NCBI GenBank assembly: GCA_020446285.1
Contig: JAGREZ010000025.1
Coordinates: 1-17,911 of the forward strand
Direction: 5' to 3'
Source of the DNA: Geminicoccaceae bacterium
Lineage (GTDB): Bacteria > Pseudomonadota > Alphaproteobacteria > Geminicoccales > Geminicoccaceae
Length of the DNA stretch: 17,911 bases
Shown: positions 7,196-16,270 of the stretch, in pieces
How the letters are laid out: the number at the start of each line of letters is the position of its first letter
Position numbering within the stretch: the stretch's first letter is position 1
Position numbers and translations under genes: made by a program
The notes under the pieces: model-generated
Seen by the model: the letters and a program-made list of their open reading frames with translations, nothing else
The model's database searches: none
What the model was told of the DNA's origin: nothing

Positions 7196-8425
7196 ATGAA
7201 TGAAAAACGGGCGGGTCGATCGCCGGGGCCGCGCGAGTTCATAGCGCTCTTCGCGCTCATCACGTCGCTGACCGCGCTCACCATCGACACCATGCTCCCG
7301 GCGCTGGCTGCGATCGGCCGGGATTTCGGTGTCGAGGATCCGCGCGACACGCAGATGATCGTCTCCATCATGGTGCTGGGCATGATGGTCGGCGAGCTCT
7401 TCTTCGGCTCTCTCGCCGATGCTCTTGGCCGCAAGAACGCGATCATGATCGGCCTTGCGATCTATGCCGCCGGCACGCTCATGACCCTTTTTTCAGGCTC
7501 TATGGAGATTCTTCTCGCCGGGCGGTTCGTTCAGGGGATCGGCGTGTCCGGACCGAAGATCGCGTCCCGCGCAATTCTTCGTGACAGGTTCGAGGGCGAT
7601 GCGCTGGCCCGCATCGGCTCCTTCATCTTCATGATCTTCATTCTCGTGCCCATGGCAGCGCCCGCAATCGGCACCATCCTCATCATCTTCTGGCACTGGC
7701 GCTCGATCTTTCTCCTGTTTCTCATCCTCGCCGCGACCTGTGCGCTCTGGCTCGGGATTCGTCAGCCCGAAACACTGCCACCCGAGCGTCGTATTCCGCT
7801 CTCCCTGCATGTTCAGGCGGGCAATCTCCTGCAGATCCTGCGTCTGCCCGATGTGGTGGCGCAGGCCGTAGCGCTCGGCTTCATCTTCGGCGCCATGCTG
7901 AGTTTCATCTCCATGGCGCCGACGCTCTTTCTCGAACTCTATGGCATCGAGGAGATGTTTGCCGCCTGGTTCGCCTTGCTGGCTTTCGGTATCGGCATTG
8001 CCTCCTTCATCAATGGCCACGTCGTTCGCCGTTTCGGTGCCGCGACCCTCGTCTGGGTGTCGCTCTCCGCCGCCGTGGCGATTTCCGCTATCGGTCTGGT
8101 TTTCGTGATCGGAAGTGGCGGACAACTGCCGTTCTCCGGCTTTGTGGGCCTGTTTTTCTGTCTCTTTCTCTGCATAGGTTCGCTCTTCGGTAACATCACC
8201 GCGCTCGCCATGCAGCCTCTCGGACGAATAGCCGGCATGGGTGCTTCCTTCGTTTCCGCCCTGTCGTCGCTGGTTTCGGGGCTCTTCGCCATGGCGAGCG
8301 GCCGCTTCTATGATGGAACGCTGTTGCCGGTCACCACCGCCATGCTCCTCGCGCTGACGATCGCCGCACTGCTGTTTGCCTTTGCCCGACGCCGGGTGCG
8401 GCGTCGGGATGCGGTTTCCGGATGA
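7196..8425 (+). CDS. MFS transporter, Bcr/CflA drug-resistance exporter type
   Basis: A 409-residue polytopic membrane protein with about 12 predicted helices. Features of the Bcr/CflA subgroup are the acidic residue in helix 1 (LTIDTMLPALAAIGRDFGV, Asp31), loop 2-3 motif A GSLADALGRK (71-80), and the helix 5 signature PMAAPAIG followed by WHWRSIF (152-172). Members use the proton gradient to expel small hydrophilic compounds such as bicyclomycin, chloramphenicol or dipeptides; the substrate here is unknown. The start ATG lies 12 bp after the asparaginase stop. The only Shine-Dalgarno-like element is AGGA (7182-7185), which overlaps that stop codon. It is the last gene of the ppk cluster and converges on the DMT transporter. 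Confidence 0.87.
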   Translation: MNEKRAGRSPGPREFIALFALITSLTALTIDTMLPALAAIGRDFGVEDPRDTQMIVSIMVLGMMVGELFFGSLADALGRKNAIMIGLAIYAAGTLMTLFSGSMEILLAGRFVQGIGVSGPKIASRAILRDRFEGDALARIGSFIFMIFILVPMAAPAIGTILIIFWHWRSIFLLFLILAATCALWLGIRQPETLPPERRIPLSLHVQAGNLLQILRLPDVVAQAVALGFIFGAMLSFISMAPTLFLELYGIEEMFAAWFALLAFGIGIASFINGHVVRRFGAATLVWVSLSAAVAISAIGLVFVIGSGGQLPFSGFVGLFFCLFLCIGSLFGNITALAMQPLGRIAGMGASFVSALSSLVSGLFAMASGRFYDGTLLPVTTAMLLALTIAALLFAFARRRVRRRDAVSG

Positions 8426-8434
8426 GGGAAAGCG

Positions 8435-8453
8435 GGGCGGTAGCCGGCCGCCC
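8435..8453. terminator. Possible bidirectional terminator hairpin between convergent transporter genes
   Basis: GGGCGG (8435-8440) pairs with CCGCCC (8448-8453) around a 7-nt loop, in the 44-bp gap between the stops of the MFS and DMT genes. The location suits a shared terminator. Neither strand has a proper T-tract, so efficiency is doubtful. Confidence 0.35.
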
Positions 8454-8469
8454 GTCACGTCTTCCGCAC

Positions 8470-9423
8470 TCAGCCTTCGGCTTCGCTGATGCGTGCGGCT
8501 CTCGCCGTCACTTCGCCACGGCCGCCGGCAATGGTGATCGGGCGGGCGCGGACGGTCTCGCGCCAGACGATGAAGAGGCCGCTGGCCACCACGATCGCGA
8601 GACCGATGAACAGGTTCGTCGTGGGCATGTTGCCGAAAATCATGATGCCGAAGACCATGGCCCAGATCATCTGGGTATACTGAAAGGGGGCGATGAGCGC
8701 CGCCGGCGTTTCCCGTGTGGCAAACACGAGCCCCGCCTGACCGGAACCGAAGAGAAGCCCGGCAAGGGCGATCATCGAAAGTTCACCCCAGGTCGGCACG
8801 ACCCAGTCACTGATGGCGATCGGTGCGGAGGACAGCCCGACAGCAAGCAGCAGGGATGCGAGAATCGACGCACTCTTCTCACGGCCGCCAAGTTTGCGCA
8901 GGATCAGGAACGAGGCCGAGCCGCAAAAGGCGGCCAGAGCCGCGAGCAGATGCCCCTTGCCGAGAGAGGAAAAACTCGGATCGAGCATGATGACCACGCC
9001 AACGAAACCCGCGATCGTCGCCGACCAGCGCCGCCAGCCGACATCCTCGCCGAGCAGCAATGCCGAACAGGCGGTGATGATCATGGGAGAGGCGAAAAGG
9101 ATGGCATAGGCCTGGGTCATCGGCATAATCGAAAAGGCGTTCCACGCCAGATGACAGCCGATGGCGGTCAGGACACCTCGTGCGGCAACGAGACGGATAT
9201 GGACCGGCAGGAGCGCGCGCAACCCTCCCTGTCCGCGCGTCAGGGCAAGGACCGGCGGCAGGGCGAAGGCGGCCATGAGCAAGGCGACCTGCGCTACGGA
9301 AAAGCGTGAACTCGAAAGTTTGATGATGGCATCCGCGGTGGAAAACGCGCCATAAGCCACGAGCGCAAAGCCGATGCCATGCAGCAGCGTCGAACCTTGA
9401 GAAGAATCCCGGGCCGATACCAT
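8470..9423 (-). CDS. DMT superfamily transporter with two EamA domains
   Basis: A 317-residue integral membrane protein with about 10 predicted helices arranged as two EamA repeats. The first repeat ends with the typical AYAILFASPMI to LLGEDVGWRRW, then GFVGVVIML (105-147). The second ends with APFQYTQMIWAMVFG to GLAIVVASGLFIVWRE (245-289). EamA proteins of this length export or import small metabolites such as amino acids, nucleobases or S-adenosylmethionine. The sequence does not indicate which. The ATG at 9423 is preceded by a modest GGAAAA. A 178-bp gap and a probable promoter separate it from the Rrf2 gene upstream, so it is likely its own unit. Confidence 0.87.
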   Translation of the reverse strand: MVSARDSSQGSTLLHGIGFALVAYGAFSTADAIIKLSSSRFSVAQVALLMAAFALPPVLALTRGQGGLRALLPVHIRLVAARGVLTAIGCHLAWNAFSIMPMTQAYAILFASPMIITACSALLLGEDVGWRRWSATIAGFVGVVIMLDPSFSSLGKGHLLAALAAFCGSASFLILRKLGGREKSASILASLLLAVGLSSAPIAISDWVVPTWGELSMIALAGLLFGSGQAGLVFATRETPAALIAPFQYTQMIWAMVFGIMIFGNMPTTNLFIGLAIVVASGLFIVWRETVRARPITIAGGRGEVTARAARISEAEG

Positions 9424-9462
9424 GGTCGATTTTTCCGTGTTCTGCGGGTGATGGTATGCGTG

Positions 9463-9491
9463 AATATACGGTTAACCGCTCCGACAGGCAC
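9463..9491 (-). promoter_or_regulatory. Candidate DMT-transporter promoter with an internal palindrome
   Basis: On the minus strand, GTGCCT (9491-9486, 3 of 6 to TTGACA) and TATATT (9468-9463, 5 of 6 to TATAAT) are 17 bp apart. They lie 40 to 68 bp before the DMT start codon. The spacer contains the perfect 10-bp palindrome CGGTTAACCG (9469-9478), directly against the -10. That is a position where a repressor would block RNA polymerase. Confidence 0.4.
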
Positions 9492-9567
9492 GTTCTTGTT
9501 TGCCTTGCCACCCATGCGAAAATGCAGGGGACTTTTTCCCGCGGCGTCGGCATGGGGACACACCGAT

Positions 9568-9584
9568 ACGGCCGGGCTGGCCGT
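9568..9584 (-). terminator. Hairpin downstream of the Rrf2 gene
   Basis: ACGGCC (9568-9573) and GGCCGT (9579-9584) form a perfect 6-bp stem with a 5-nt loop, 18 bp past the Rrf2 stop codon on the minus strand. It could end the coaBC-dut-rrf2 transcript. No T-tract follows, so it may be a weak or factor-assisted terminator, or a chance structure. Confidence 0.25.
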
Positions 9585-9601
9585 TCCGCTTGTGGCATGG
9601 C

Positions 9602-10054
9602 CTATATGCTGTAATCCATGTCCCGGGCCCGCTCGTTGCGAACGTCGAGACGTTCGGCCCTGCGGCAGAGATCCTCGATGGTGATGGATGAGAGCTTGGT
9701 CATGAACTCCTCCTCGAGCGATGTCCAGAAAGGCGCCATGACCTGCTGTCCGAGTTGTGACGTCGATGCGGCCGAGCCGTTTTCTTCTTCGTCGAACTTC
9801 TCCACGACTGCAACGATGTCGGCAATGCTGATGCGCCGGCGTTCCCGGGCAAGCCGATAACCGCCACGCGGTCCCCTCACACCCTTGAGGATCCCGGCAC
9901 GGACCAGTTGCTGCATGACCTGCTCGAGATAACGTCTCGGAAGATCCATCCGCCTTGCGATGTCCTGGCTTTGAACCGGTTCGAGTGTCGCCTGAAAGGC
10001 GATGTCGACAACGGCTTCAAGCGCCAATGCAAGCTTCTTGCTCGGCCTCAACAT
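9602..10054 (-). CDS. Rrf2 family transcriptional regulator lacking the Fe-S cysteine cluster
   Basis: A 150-residue winged helix-turn-helix protein. The N-terminal half is typical of Rrf2: a helix through ALEAVVDIA, then SQDIARRMDLPRRYLEQVMQ (29-48, recognition region) and the wing GVRGPRGGYRLAR (58-70). IscR, NsrR and RirA have three clustered cysteines in the segment after residue 90. Here that segment (EKFDEEENGSAAS) has none, and the only cysteine is Cys130. It is therefore unlikely to bind a [2Fe-2S] cluster in the usual way and may instead resemble CymR-like members. GGGGAG lies 9 nt before the ATG. It is 42 bp after dut on the same strand and possibly in the same operon. Its targets are unknown. 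Confidence 0.85.
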   Translation of the reverse strand: MLRPSKKLALALEAVVDIAFQATLEPVQSQDIARRMDLPRRYLEQVMQQLVRAGILKGVRGPRGGYRLARERRRISIADIVAVVEKFDEEENGSAASTSQLGQQVMAPFWTSLEEEFMTKLSSITIEDLCRRAERLDVRNERARDMDYSI

Positions 10055-10096
10055 TCTGCTAGCTCCCCTTTTTATTTCAGGGTTGTATCGAGCGAT

Positions 10097-10560
10097 TCAC
10101 GGATCAGTTCCGGTGGAGCCGAACCCACCGTCGCCGCGCTCGCTTTCATGTGCTCCGATCTTCCGTTCTTTCCATGCGACGGATATGACCGGTGCGACGA
10201 TCATCTGGGCGACGCGCATGCCCCGCTTCACGGTAAAGGGGAGGTCTCCCAGATTGATCAAGATCACCTTTATCTCGCCTCGGTAGTCGCTGTCGACCGT
10301 TCCGGGGCTATTCAGTACGGTAATACCGTTTCGTGCGGCCAGTCCCGACCGCGGCCTGACTTGTGCCTCGTATCCTTCCGGCAGGGCTATGCGAAGGCCG
10401 GTCGGTACCAGCACCCGGCAGAAACGGCCGATTTCGAGTTCCTCGTCTTCCCCGATGGCGGCCAGAAGATCCATACCGGCCGCGCCTGCCGTTGCCCTTT
10501 GCGGCAGCGGCAGGCCGGTTGCGTGAGCAAGCCGCTCCACGGCAATCTCGACCTGCCGCG

Positions 10561-10564
<4 letters not shown>
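10097..10564 (-). CDS. dut: dUTP diphosphatase (dUTPase)
   Basis: A 155-residue trimeric dUTPase that hydrolyses dUTP to dUMP and pyrophosphate, keeping uracil out of DNA and feeding thymidylate synthesis. All five family motifs are present: [11 protein letters not shown] (26-36), [11 protein letters not shown] (70-80), [11 protein letters not shown] (86-96, catalytic Asp91), GMRVAQMIV (115-123) and the C-terminal [11 protein letters not shown] (143-153) that closes over the active site. The frame is open far upstream, but the family length and the operon layout point to GTG at 10564. This GTG overlaps the coaBC stop codon in a GTGA sequence, which implies translational coupling. Confidence 0.93.
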
Positions 10565-11793
<1,229 letters not shown>

Positions 11794-11825
11794 CCCGTTG
11801 TTCTTTTCATGGTGTCCGGTGCCTG

Positions 11826-11854
11826 AGGATAGCGCGGCCGACCGGGTGCGACAA
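11826..11854 (-). promoter_or_regulatory. Candidate coaBC-dut promoter
   Basis: On the minus strand, TTGTCG (11854-11849) and TATCCT (11831-11826) are 17 bp apart, each matching 4 of 6 consensus bases. They lie in the 118-bp gap between ubiB and coaBC. The predicted leader would be about 25 nt. Confidence 0.4.
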
Positions 11855-11911
11855 TTACGACCGCGAAGCATGATTGCACAAAGGGTGCGTGCGACCGGTA
11901 CGGTTGCGGTG

Positions 11912-13411
11912 TCAGTGGATGAGCAGGCCGATGACGATGCCGATCGCGCCGGCCACGAGCCATCCGAATGCCTGCCGTCTGTCGCGGCTTGCTTCCCTGC
12001 GCTCGTTGAACAGCTCCAGCGCCGTATCCATCCGCTGGACGAGTTGCGGGAGCCGTCCGGCAATCCGCATCGTGTCCCCGATGGCGGATTCGACCCGGGC
12101 CCATGGTCCGAGATGGCGGCCGATCCATGCTTCCACCAGCGGCTGCGCCATTTCCCACATGTTGACGTCGGGGCTCAGCAGACGCCCGACTCCCTCGGCC
12201 ACCACCATCGTCTTCTGCAGCAGCAGCAATTGTGGCTGGCTGCGCATCTCGAACTGTTCGGCGACGGCAAGGATCTGCCCGAGCACCCGGCCGAAGGAAA
12301 TCTGGCTCAACGGCTTGTCGAGGATGGGCTCGCCGATGGCGCGGCAGGCCTGGGTGAAGGAGAGGCGGTCCACCGTGTCGGGAAGGAAGCCCGCATCGAA
12401 GAAGACATCGGCGACGCTGGCATAGTCCCGTCTGAGAAAGCCCACGAGAATCGCCGCGAGATGGCGTCTCGTGGCGAGATCGAGCCTTCCCATGATGCCG
12501 AAGTCGAGTGCCACGATATCGCCGTTTGCGGCAATCAGCATGTTGCCCGGATGCATGTCGCCATGGAAGAAGCCGTCGCGAAAGACCTGATTGAAGAAGA
12601 CTGCCGAAGCGTGCGCAAGGATGGTTTCGCCGCTGTGTCCCGCGGCCGCCAGTCCCCTCCGGTCGTCGACCTTGACTCCTTCCACGCGCTCGAAGGTGGC
12701 TACCCGCCGCGCCGTTCGCTGCCAGTCGACATCGGGAACCCGAAAGCCCCTGTCGTCGGCACAGTTTTCCCGCAGTTCGGCGGCGGCGGCGGCCTCGAGA
12801 CGAAGATCCATCTCTCGCCGCGTCGAGGTGGCGAAGATTTCCACCGTATCGACGATGCGATAGCGCCGGTACTGGCTCTGCAGCCGCTCGACGATCCCCG
12901 CCAGCCACAGGAGAAGGTCGAGATCGCGCTCGATCGCCCTTTCTATGTCCGGGCGAAGCACCTTGACGGCGACATCGCGACCGTCGGTGGTACGGGCGAA
13001 ATGCACCTGGGCGATGGAGGCCGCGGCGACGGGCGTTTCGTCGAACTGCACGAACAGTTCGTTCATCGGCGCCTGCAGCTCGGTTTCGATGATCTCGCGC
13101 GCGAGAGCGGAGGAGAACGAAGGCAGGCGGTCCTGCAGTTGCGCGAGGTCGCGGGCGATGGGATCGCCGATCAGGTCCCCGCGCGTGGCGAGACTCTGGC
13201 CGAACTTGATGAAGCAGGGGCCGAGTTCCTGAAGCGCACGCGCCAGCCGCTCGCCGGGGCGCCCCTCGGCCTTGCGGCTCGTGAATGGACGGGCGATGCG
13301 AAGGAGTGGTGCTGCCGCCGGGATCTGTTCGAGCGGAAACAGCGCGTCATGCCGGAACAGGCTGCGGGCGAGCTGCATGAGCCTGATGGAATTACGGATG
13401 CCGCGGAGCAT
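11912..13411 (-). CDS. ubiB: UbiB family atypical kinase, ubiquinone biosynthesis
   Basis: A 499-residue member of the ABC1/COQ8/ADCK family. UbiB is an ATPase-type protein needed for ubiquinone hydroxylation steps, acting at the inner membrane with the Ubi complex. The family-specific KxGQ motif appears as FIKFGQSLATRGDLI (67-81). The alanine-rich nucleotide loop is AAASIAQVH (129-137), and VAVKVLRP holds Lys150. The catalytic segments are HGDMHPGNM (283-291) and LDFGIMG (302-308). One strongly hydrophobic helix closes the protein (about 481-498, AGAIGIVIGLL core). The start MLRGIRNSIRL with RHDALFPL after it matches the family N-terminus, but no clear Shine-Dalgarno precedes it. It lies 54 bp after ubiE and is probably co-transcribed with it. 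Confidence 0.93.
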   Translation of the reverse strand: MLRGIRNSIRLMQLARSLFRHDALFPLEQIPAAAPLLRIARPFTSRKAEGRPGERLARALQELGPCFIKFGQSLATRGDLIGDPIARDLAQLQDRLPSFSSALAREIIETELQAPMNELFVQFDETPVAAASIAQVHFARTTDGRDVAVKVLRPDIERAIERDLDLLLWLAGIVERLQSQYRRYRIVDTVEIFATSTRREMDLRLEAAAAAELRENCADDRGFRVPDVDWQRTARRVATFERVEGVKVDDRRGLAAAGHSGETILAHASAVFFNQVFRDGFFHGDMHPGNMLIAANGDIVALDFGIMGRLDLATRRHLAAILVGFLRRDYASVADVFFDAGFLPDTVDRLSFTQACRAIGEPILDKPLSQISFGRVLGQILAVAEQFEMRSQPQLLLLQKTMVVAEGVGRLLSPDVNMWEMAQPLVEAWIGRHLGPWARVESAIGDTMRIAGRLPQLVQRMDTALELFNERREASRDRRQAFGWLVAGAIGIVIGLLIH

Positions 13412-13465
13412 GTGTCGAACCGGGATGGGCAGGGGGTGTCTCGGGCAGACGGCCGGGCCTCCGTT

Positions 13466-14287
13466 TCAAAGGCGCCAGCCCGAATGCAGTGCCGCGATAC
13501 CGCCGGAGAGATTGCGAAAGGATACCCGCTCGAAGCCGGCTTCACGGAACAGGCCCGCGAACGTCTCCTGATCGGGGAAGCGGCGGATGCTCTCCGCCAG
13601 ATAGCGATAGCTCTCGGCATCGCCGGCGATGAGCCGGCCCATGACCGGCAGCACGTCGAGGCTGTAGCGATCGTACAGACCTTCGAGTGCGGCGAGTCGC
13701 AGCCTGGAGAATTCGAGGCAGACGAAGCGTCCGCCGGGCCGGAGCACCCGCCGTATCTCGGAGAGTGCCCGGTCGATGCGGGTGACATTGCGAATACCGA
13801 AGGCCATGGTGCAGGCGTCGATGCTGCGGTCCGCCAGCGGCAGTGACTGCGCGTCACCCGCGATCCAGTCGATACCCGCATACCAGCCGTTGTCGAGGGC
13901 GCGGTCGCGTCCTGCTCCGAGCATGGACACATTGATGTCGACAAGGGTGATGCGCGCCTTGCCGTCGATCCGGTCGAACAGGCGCTGGGCGATATCGCCG
14001 GTGCCGCCGGCGAGGTCAAGATAGTGGCGTCCGGCGCGCGGAGCCAGCCAGTCGAGCATGGCCTCCTTCCACAAGCGGTGGACGCCCATGCTCATGACAT
14101 CGTTCATGATGTCGTACCGGCCGGCGACGCTGTCGAACACGGCGCGCACCTTGCCTGATTTCGTTGCCGGCTCGACCTCCTCAAAGCCGAAGGAGGATGC
14201 CAGGTGAGCGACCGCTTCCTGGCCTTGCGCATCCTGGTGCCGGACGGCATCCCCGGCGGTCCCGTTGACGGAATCTCCTGCGCTCAT
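13466..14287 (-). CDS. ubiE: Ubiquinone/menaquinone C-methyltransferase UbiE
   Basis: A 273-residue class I SAM-dependent methyltransferase that performs the C-methylation step in ubiquinone synthesis. The alphaproteobacterial N-terminal ASSFGFEEV (30-38) precedes the core. The core has VFDSVAGRYDIMND (50-63), MSMGVHRLWK (65-74), the SAM-binding DLAGGTGDIA (91-100), AFGIRNVTRIDRAL (162-175), RVLRPGGRFVCLEFS (180-194), YRYLAESIRRFPDQE (227-241) and the ending GIAALHSGWRL. About 30 residues precede the conserved start and look unconserved. GGAG stands 10 nt upstream of the ATG. It is divergent from mutM across 98 bp. Confidence 0.95.
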   Translation of the reverse strand: MSAGDSVNGTAGDAVRHQDAQGQEAVAHLASSFGFEEVEPATKSGKVRAVFDSVAGRYDIMNDVMSMGVHRLWKEAMLDWLAPRAGRHYLDLAGGTGDIAQRLFDRIDGKARITLVDINVSMLGAGRDRALDNGWYAGIDWIAGDAQSLPLADRSIDACTMAFGIRNVTRIDRALSEIRRVLRPGGRFVCLEFSRLRLAALEGLYDRYSLDVLPVMGRLIAGDAESYRYLAESIRRFPDQETFAGLFREAGFERVSFRNLSGGIAALHSGWRL

Positions 14288-14322
14288 GAACCCGACTCCA
14301 GCTTGCCCGACAATGCCCGGTT

Positions 14323-14351
14323 CTTCTAAGTCAGCCGGACGCTGCCAGCAA
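14323..14351 (-). promoter_or_regulatory. Weak candidate ubiE-ubiB promoter
   Basis: On the minus strand, TTGCTG (14351-14346, 3 of 6) and TAGAAG (14328-14323, 4 of 6) are 17 bp apart in the 98-bp divergent gap between ubiE and mutM. The match is modest. The main argument is that some promoter for ubiE must lie in this short gap. Confidence 0.25.
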
Positions 14352-14385
14352 GGCGACGTCTTTTCGGAAGGGATGCGAGGGGGCC

Positions 14386-15201
14386 ATGCCGGAACTGCCG
14401 GAAGTGGAAACGACGATGCGGGCCATGCGTGCCCGCCTCTGCGGACGCCGTATTGACGGAGTGGGGCAGTGGCGCGCCGACCTTCGGTTTCCGCTGCCGC
14501 CGCTCTTGCCGGAACGGCTGGAGGGGCGACGTATCGACGCGTTCGAACGACGTGCGAAATACATCGTCATGCATCTTTCCGAGGGGCTCACGGCGCTCAT
14601 GCATCTCGGCATGTCCGGGCGCTTCCTGTTCGACGGCGAGTCGCGCGGCATGCACGAGCACCTGACCTTCCGCTTCGATGACGGCTCGGTACTGCGCTAT
14701 GTCGATCCCCGGCGTTTCGGCATGCTCGATCTCGTGCCCACCGCTGAATGGCGCGCGCATCGCTGGATCGCGCATCTCGGGTTTGAACCGCTGGATCCCG
14801 CGTTCGATGGTGCGGCACTGCAATCCTGCCTGAAGAACCGCCTGCAGGCCGTCAAGACGGCGATCATGGACCAGCGGCTGGTGGTGGGTGTCGGCAACAT
14901 CTATGCGAGCGAGAGCCTGTTCCGCGCCGGTATCTCGCCCGTTCGCAAGGCGGCGAGCATCGGGCCGGTACGGGCGCGAAGGCTGGCACTTTCCATCCAT
15001 GAGGTACTGGAAGAGGCCATCGGGGCCGGCGGTTCCTCATTGCGGGACTATGTCGCCGCCGATGGTCAGCTCGGCAATTTCCAGTCCTTCTTCCGTGTGT
15101 ATGGCCGGGAGGGCAAGCCCTGCGCGACCTGCGGAGAGCCGGTCAGCAGGTCGGTTCAGGGCGGTCGCGCCACCTTCTTCTGCCGCCGCTGCCAGCGATG
15201 A
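14386..15201 (+). CDS. mutM: Formamidopyrimidine-DNA glycosylase (Fpg/MutM)
   Basis: A 271-residue bifunctional glycosylase/AP lyase that removes 8-oxoguanine and formamidopyrimidines from DNA. After removal of Met1, the N-terminal proline is the catalytic nucleophile (MPELPEVET, Pro2 and Glu3). Lys58 in RRAKYI is the conserved DNA-contacting lysine. The helix-two-turn-helix part carries VGVGNIYASE (167-176) with Asn171. The C-terminal zinc finger is complete (Cys246, Cys249, Cys266, Cys269) and has Arg261 in GGRATFFC. A strong GAGGGGG precedes the ATG. The gene is divergent from ubiE, and a 179-bp gap separates it from the next gene. Confidence 0.95.
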   Translation: MPELPEVETTMRAMRARLCGRRIDGVGQWRADLRFPLPPLLPERLEGRRIDAFERRAKYIVMHLSEGLTALMHLGMSGRFLFDGESRGMHEHLTFRFDDGSVLRYVDPRRFGMLDLVPTAEWRAHRWIAHLGFEPLDPAFDGAALQSCLKNRLQAVKTAIMDQRLVVGVGNIYASESLFRAGISPVRKAASIGPVRARRLALSIHEVLEEAIGAGGSSLRDYVAADGQLGNFQSFFRVYGREGKPCATCGEPVSRSVQGGRATFFCRRCQR

Positions 15202-15251
15202 AGTCGCCTGCACGGCGGCCGCATCCTGTTCGCGGAAGCGACAATAAGGGC

Positions 15252-15281
15252 TGGACGCAAACCGCCGGCATGGTGTTTAAC
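15252..15281 (+). promoter_or_regulatory. Weak candidate promoter before the enoyl-CoA hydratase gene
   Basis: TGGACG (15252-15257) and TTTAAC (15276-15281), each 4 of 6 to consensus, are 18 bp apart in the 179-bp gap after mutM. The gap is long enough to expect an independent promoter, but these elements are not strong. Confidence 0.22.
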
Positions 15282-15380
15282 CCCGCTCGTTTTGCACTGC
15301 ACACCGGGAACAGAACCTCGCCGGAGCTGCGGAGGGCCCGGTCGGCCATTCGCGGGACCGATGGTTCTAGGGGGTATTCA

Positions 15381-16154
15381 ATGGCCTACGAGACCATTCT
15401 CGTCGAGAATCGTGACGCGGTCGCGCTGATTACCATCAATCGGCCGAAAGCGCTGAACGCGCTGAACGCGCTCGTTTTCCAGGAGCTCGAACGGGCGCTC
15501 TCGGCGATCGACGCCGATGAGGAGATTGCGGCCGTCGTGCTGACGGGTTCGGAAAAGGCATTCGCCGCCGGTGCCGACATCAAGGAGATGGCTGACCTCG
15601 ATTTCTCAGCCGCCTACAACACGGACTATGTCGCCCACTGGCAGAACGTCACCCGGCACAGCAAGCCTATCATCGCGGCGGTCGCCGGTTATGCGCTCGG
15701 CGGCGGCTGTGAACTGGCGATGATGTGCGACATCGTCATCGCTGCGGAGAACGCCCGCTTCGGACAGCCGGAGATCAATCTCGGCACGATCCCCGGCGCC
15801 GGCGGCTCGCAGCGCCTGATCCGCGAGATTGGCAAGAGCAAGGCCATGGAGATGATTCTCACCGGACGCATGATGAATGCCGAGGATGCCGAGCGCGCCA
15901 ATCTCGTGTCGCGGGTCGTACCGCTCGAGAACCTGATCGACGAGGCTCTCAGGATCGGCAACGAGATCGCACAGAAATCGCAGCCCATCGTCGCAATGGC
16001 CAAGGAAGCGGTGAATGTCGCTTACGAGACCTCGCTCGCCGAGGGGCTTCGCTTCGAGCGGCGTGCTTTTTATGCGACCTTCGCGACCGACGACCGCGCC
16101 GAGGGCATGACCGCCTTCACCGAGAAGAGGAGCGCCCGCTTCAGCCACCGCTGA
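15381..16154 (+). CDS. Enoyl-CoA hydratase (crotonase family)
   Basis: A 257-residue crotonase-fold enzyme predicted to hydrate trans-2-enoyl-CoA to 3-hydroxyacyl-CoA. The oxyanion-hole segments are FAAGADIKEM (61-70) and GYALGGGCELAM (103-114). Glu111 in GGCELAM and Glu131 in GQPEINLG correspond to the two catalytic glutamates of rat mitochondrial hydratase and show the same 20-residue spacing. GTIPGAGGSQRL (135-146) is typical of true hydratases rather than divergent crotonases. The frame is open back to 15198, but homology starts at MAYETILVEN and AGGGGG lies 6 nt before ATG 15381. It sits beside rpsT and dnaA, a position this gene also holds in other alphaproteobacteria, without a clear functional link. 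Confidence 0.92.
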   Translation: MAYETILVENRDAVALITINRPKALNALNALVFQELERALSAIDADEEIAAVVLTGSEKAFAAGADIKEMADLDFSAAYNTDYVAHWQNVTRHSKPIIAAVAGYALGGGCELAMMCDIVIAAENARFGQPEINLGTIPGAGGSQRLIREIGKSKAMEMILTGRMMNAEDAERANLVSRVVPLENLIDEALRIGNEIAQKSQPIVAMAKEAVNVAYETSLAEGLRFERRAFYATFATDDRAEGMTAFTEKRSARFSHR

Positions 16155-16212
16155 CACGGCGCGACGGCTGGTCACGGGGTGCCTGTGGCGCTCTCGCGTA
16201 CCGGCCGGGAGA

Positions 16213-16241
16213 TTGACGGGTCCCGACTTCGGCGCTATAGG
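16213..16241 (+). promoter_or_regulatory. rpsT promoter
   Basis: TTGACG (16213-16218, 5 of 6) and TATAGG (16236-16241, 4 of 6) are separated by 17 bp and lie about 30 bp before the rpsT start. It is the best sigma-70-type promoter seen in the window and predicts a leader of about 23 nt. Confidence 0.65.
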
Positions 16242-16270
16242 AGCGGGCCTTCGAAACGTAGAGGAACGAC

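Noticed and set aside
8422..9309. A 295-codon plus-strand frame opposite the DMT transporter
   Set aside because: It is very hydrophilic with many His, Arg and Asp residues, as expected for the complement of a membrane-protein gene. The minus-strand frame encodes a clear two-EamA transporter.
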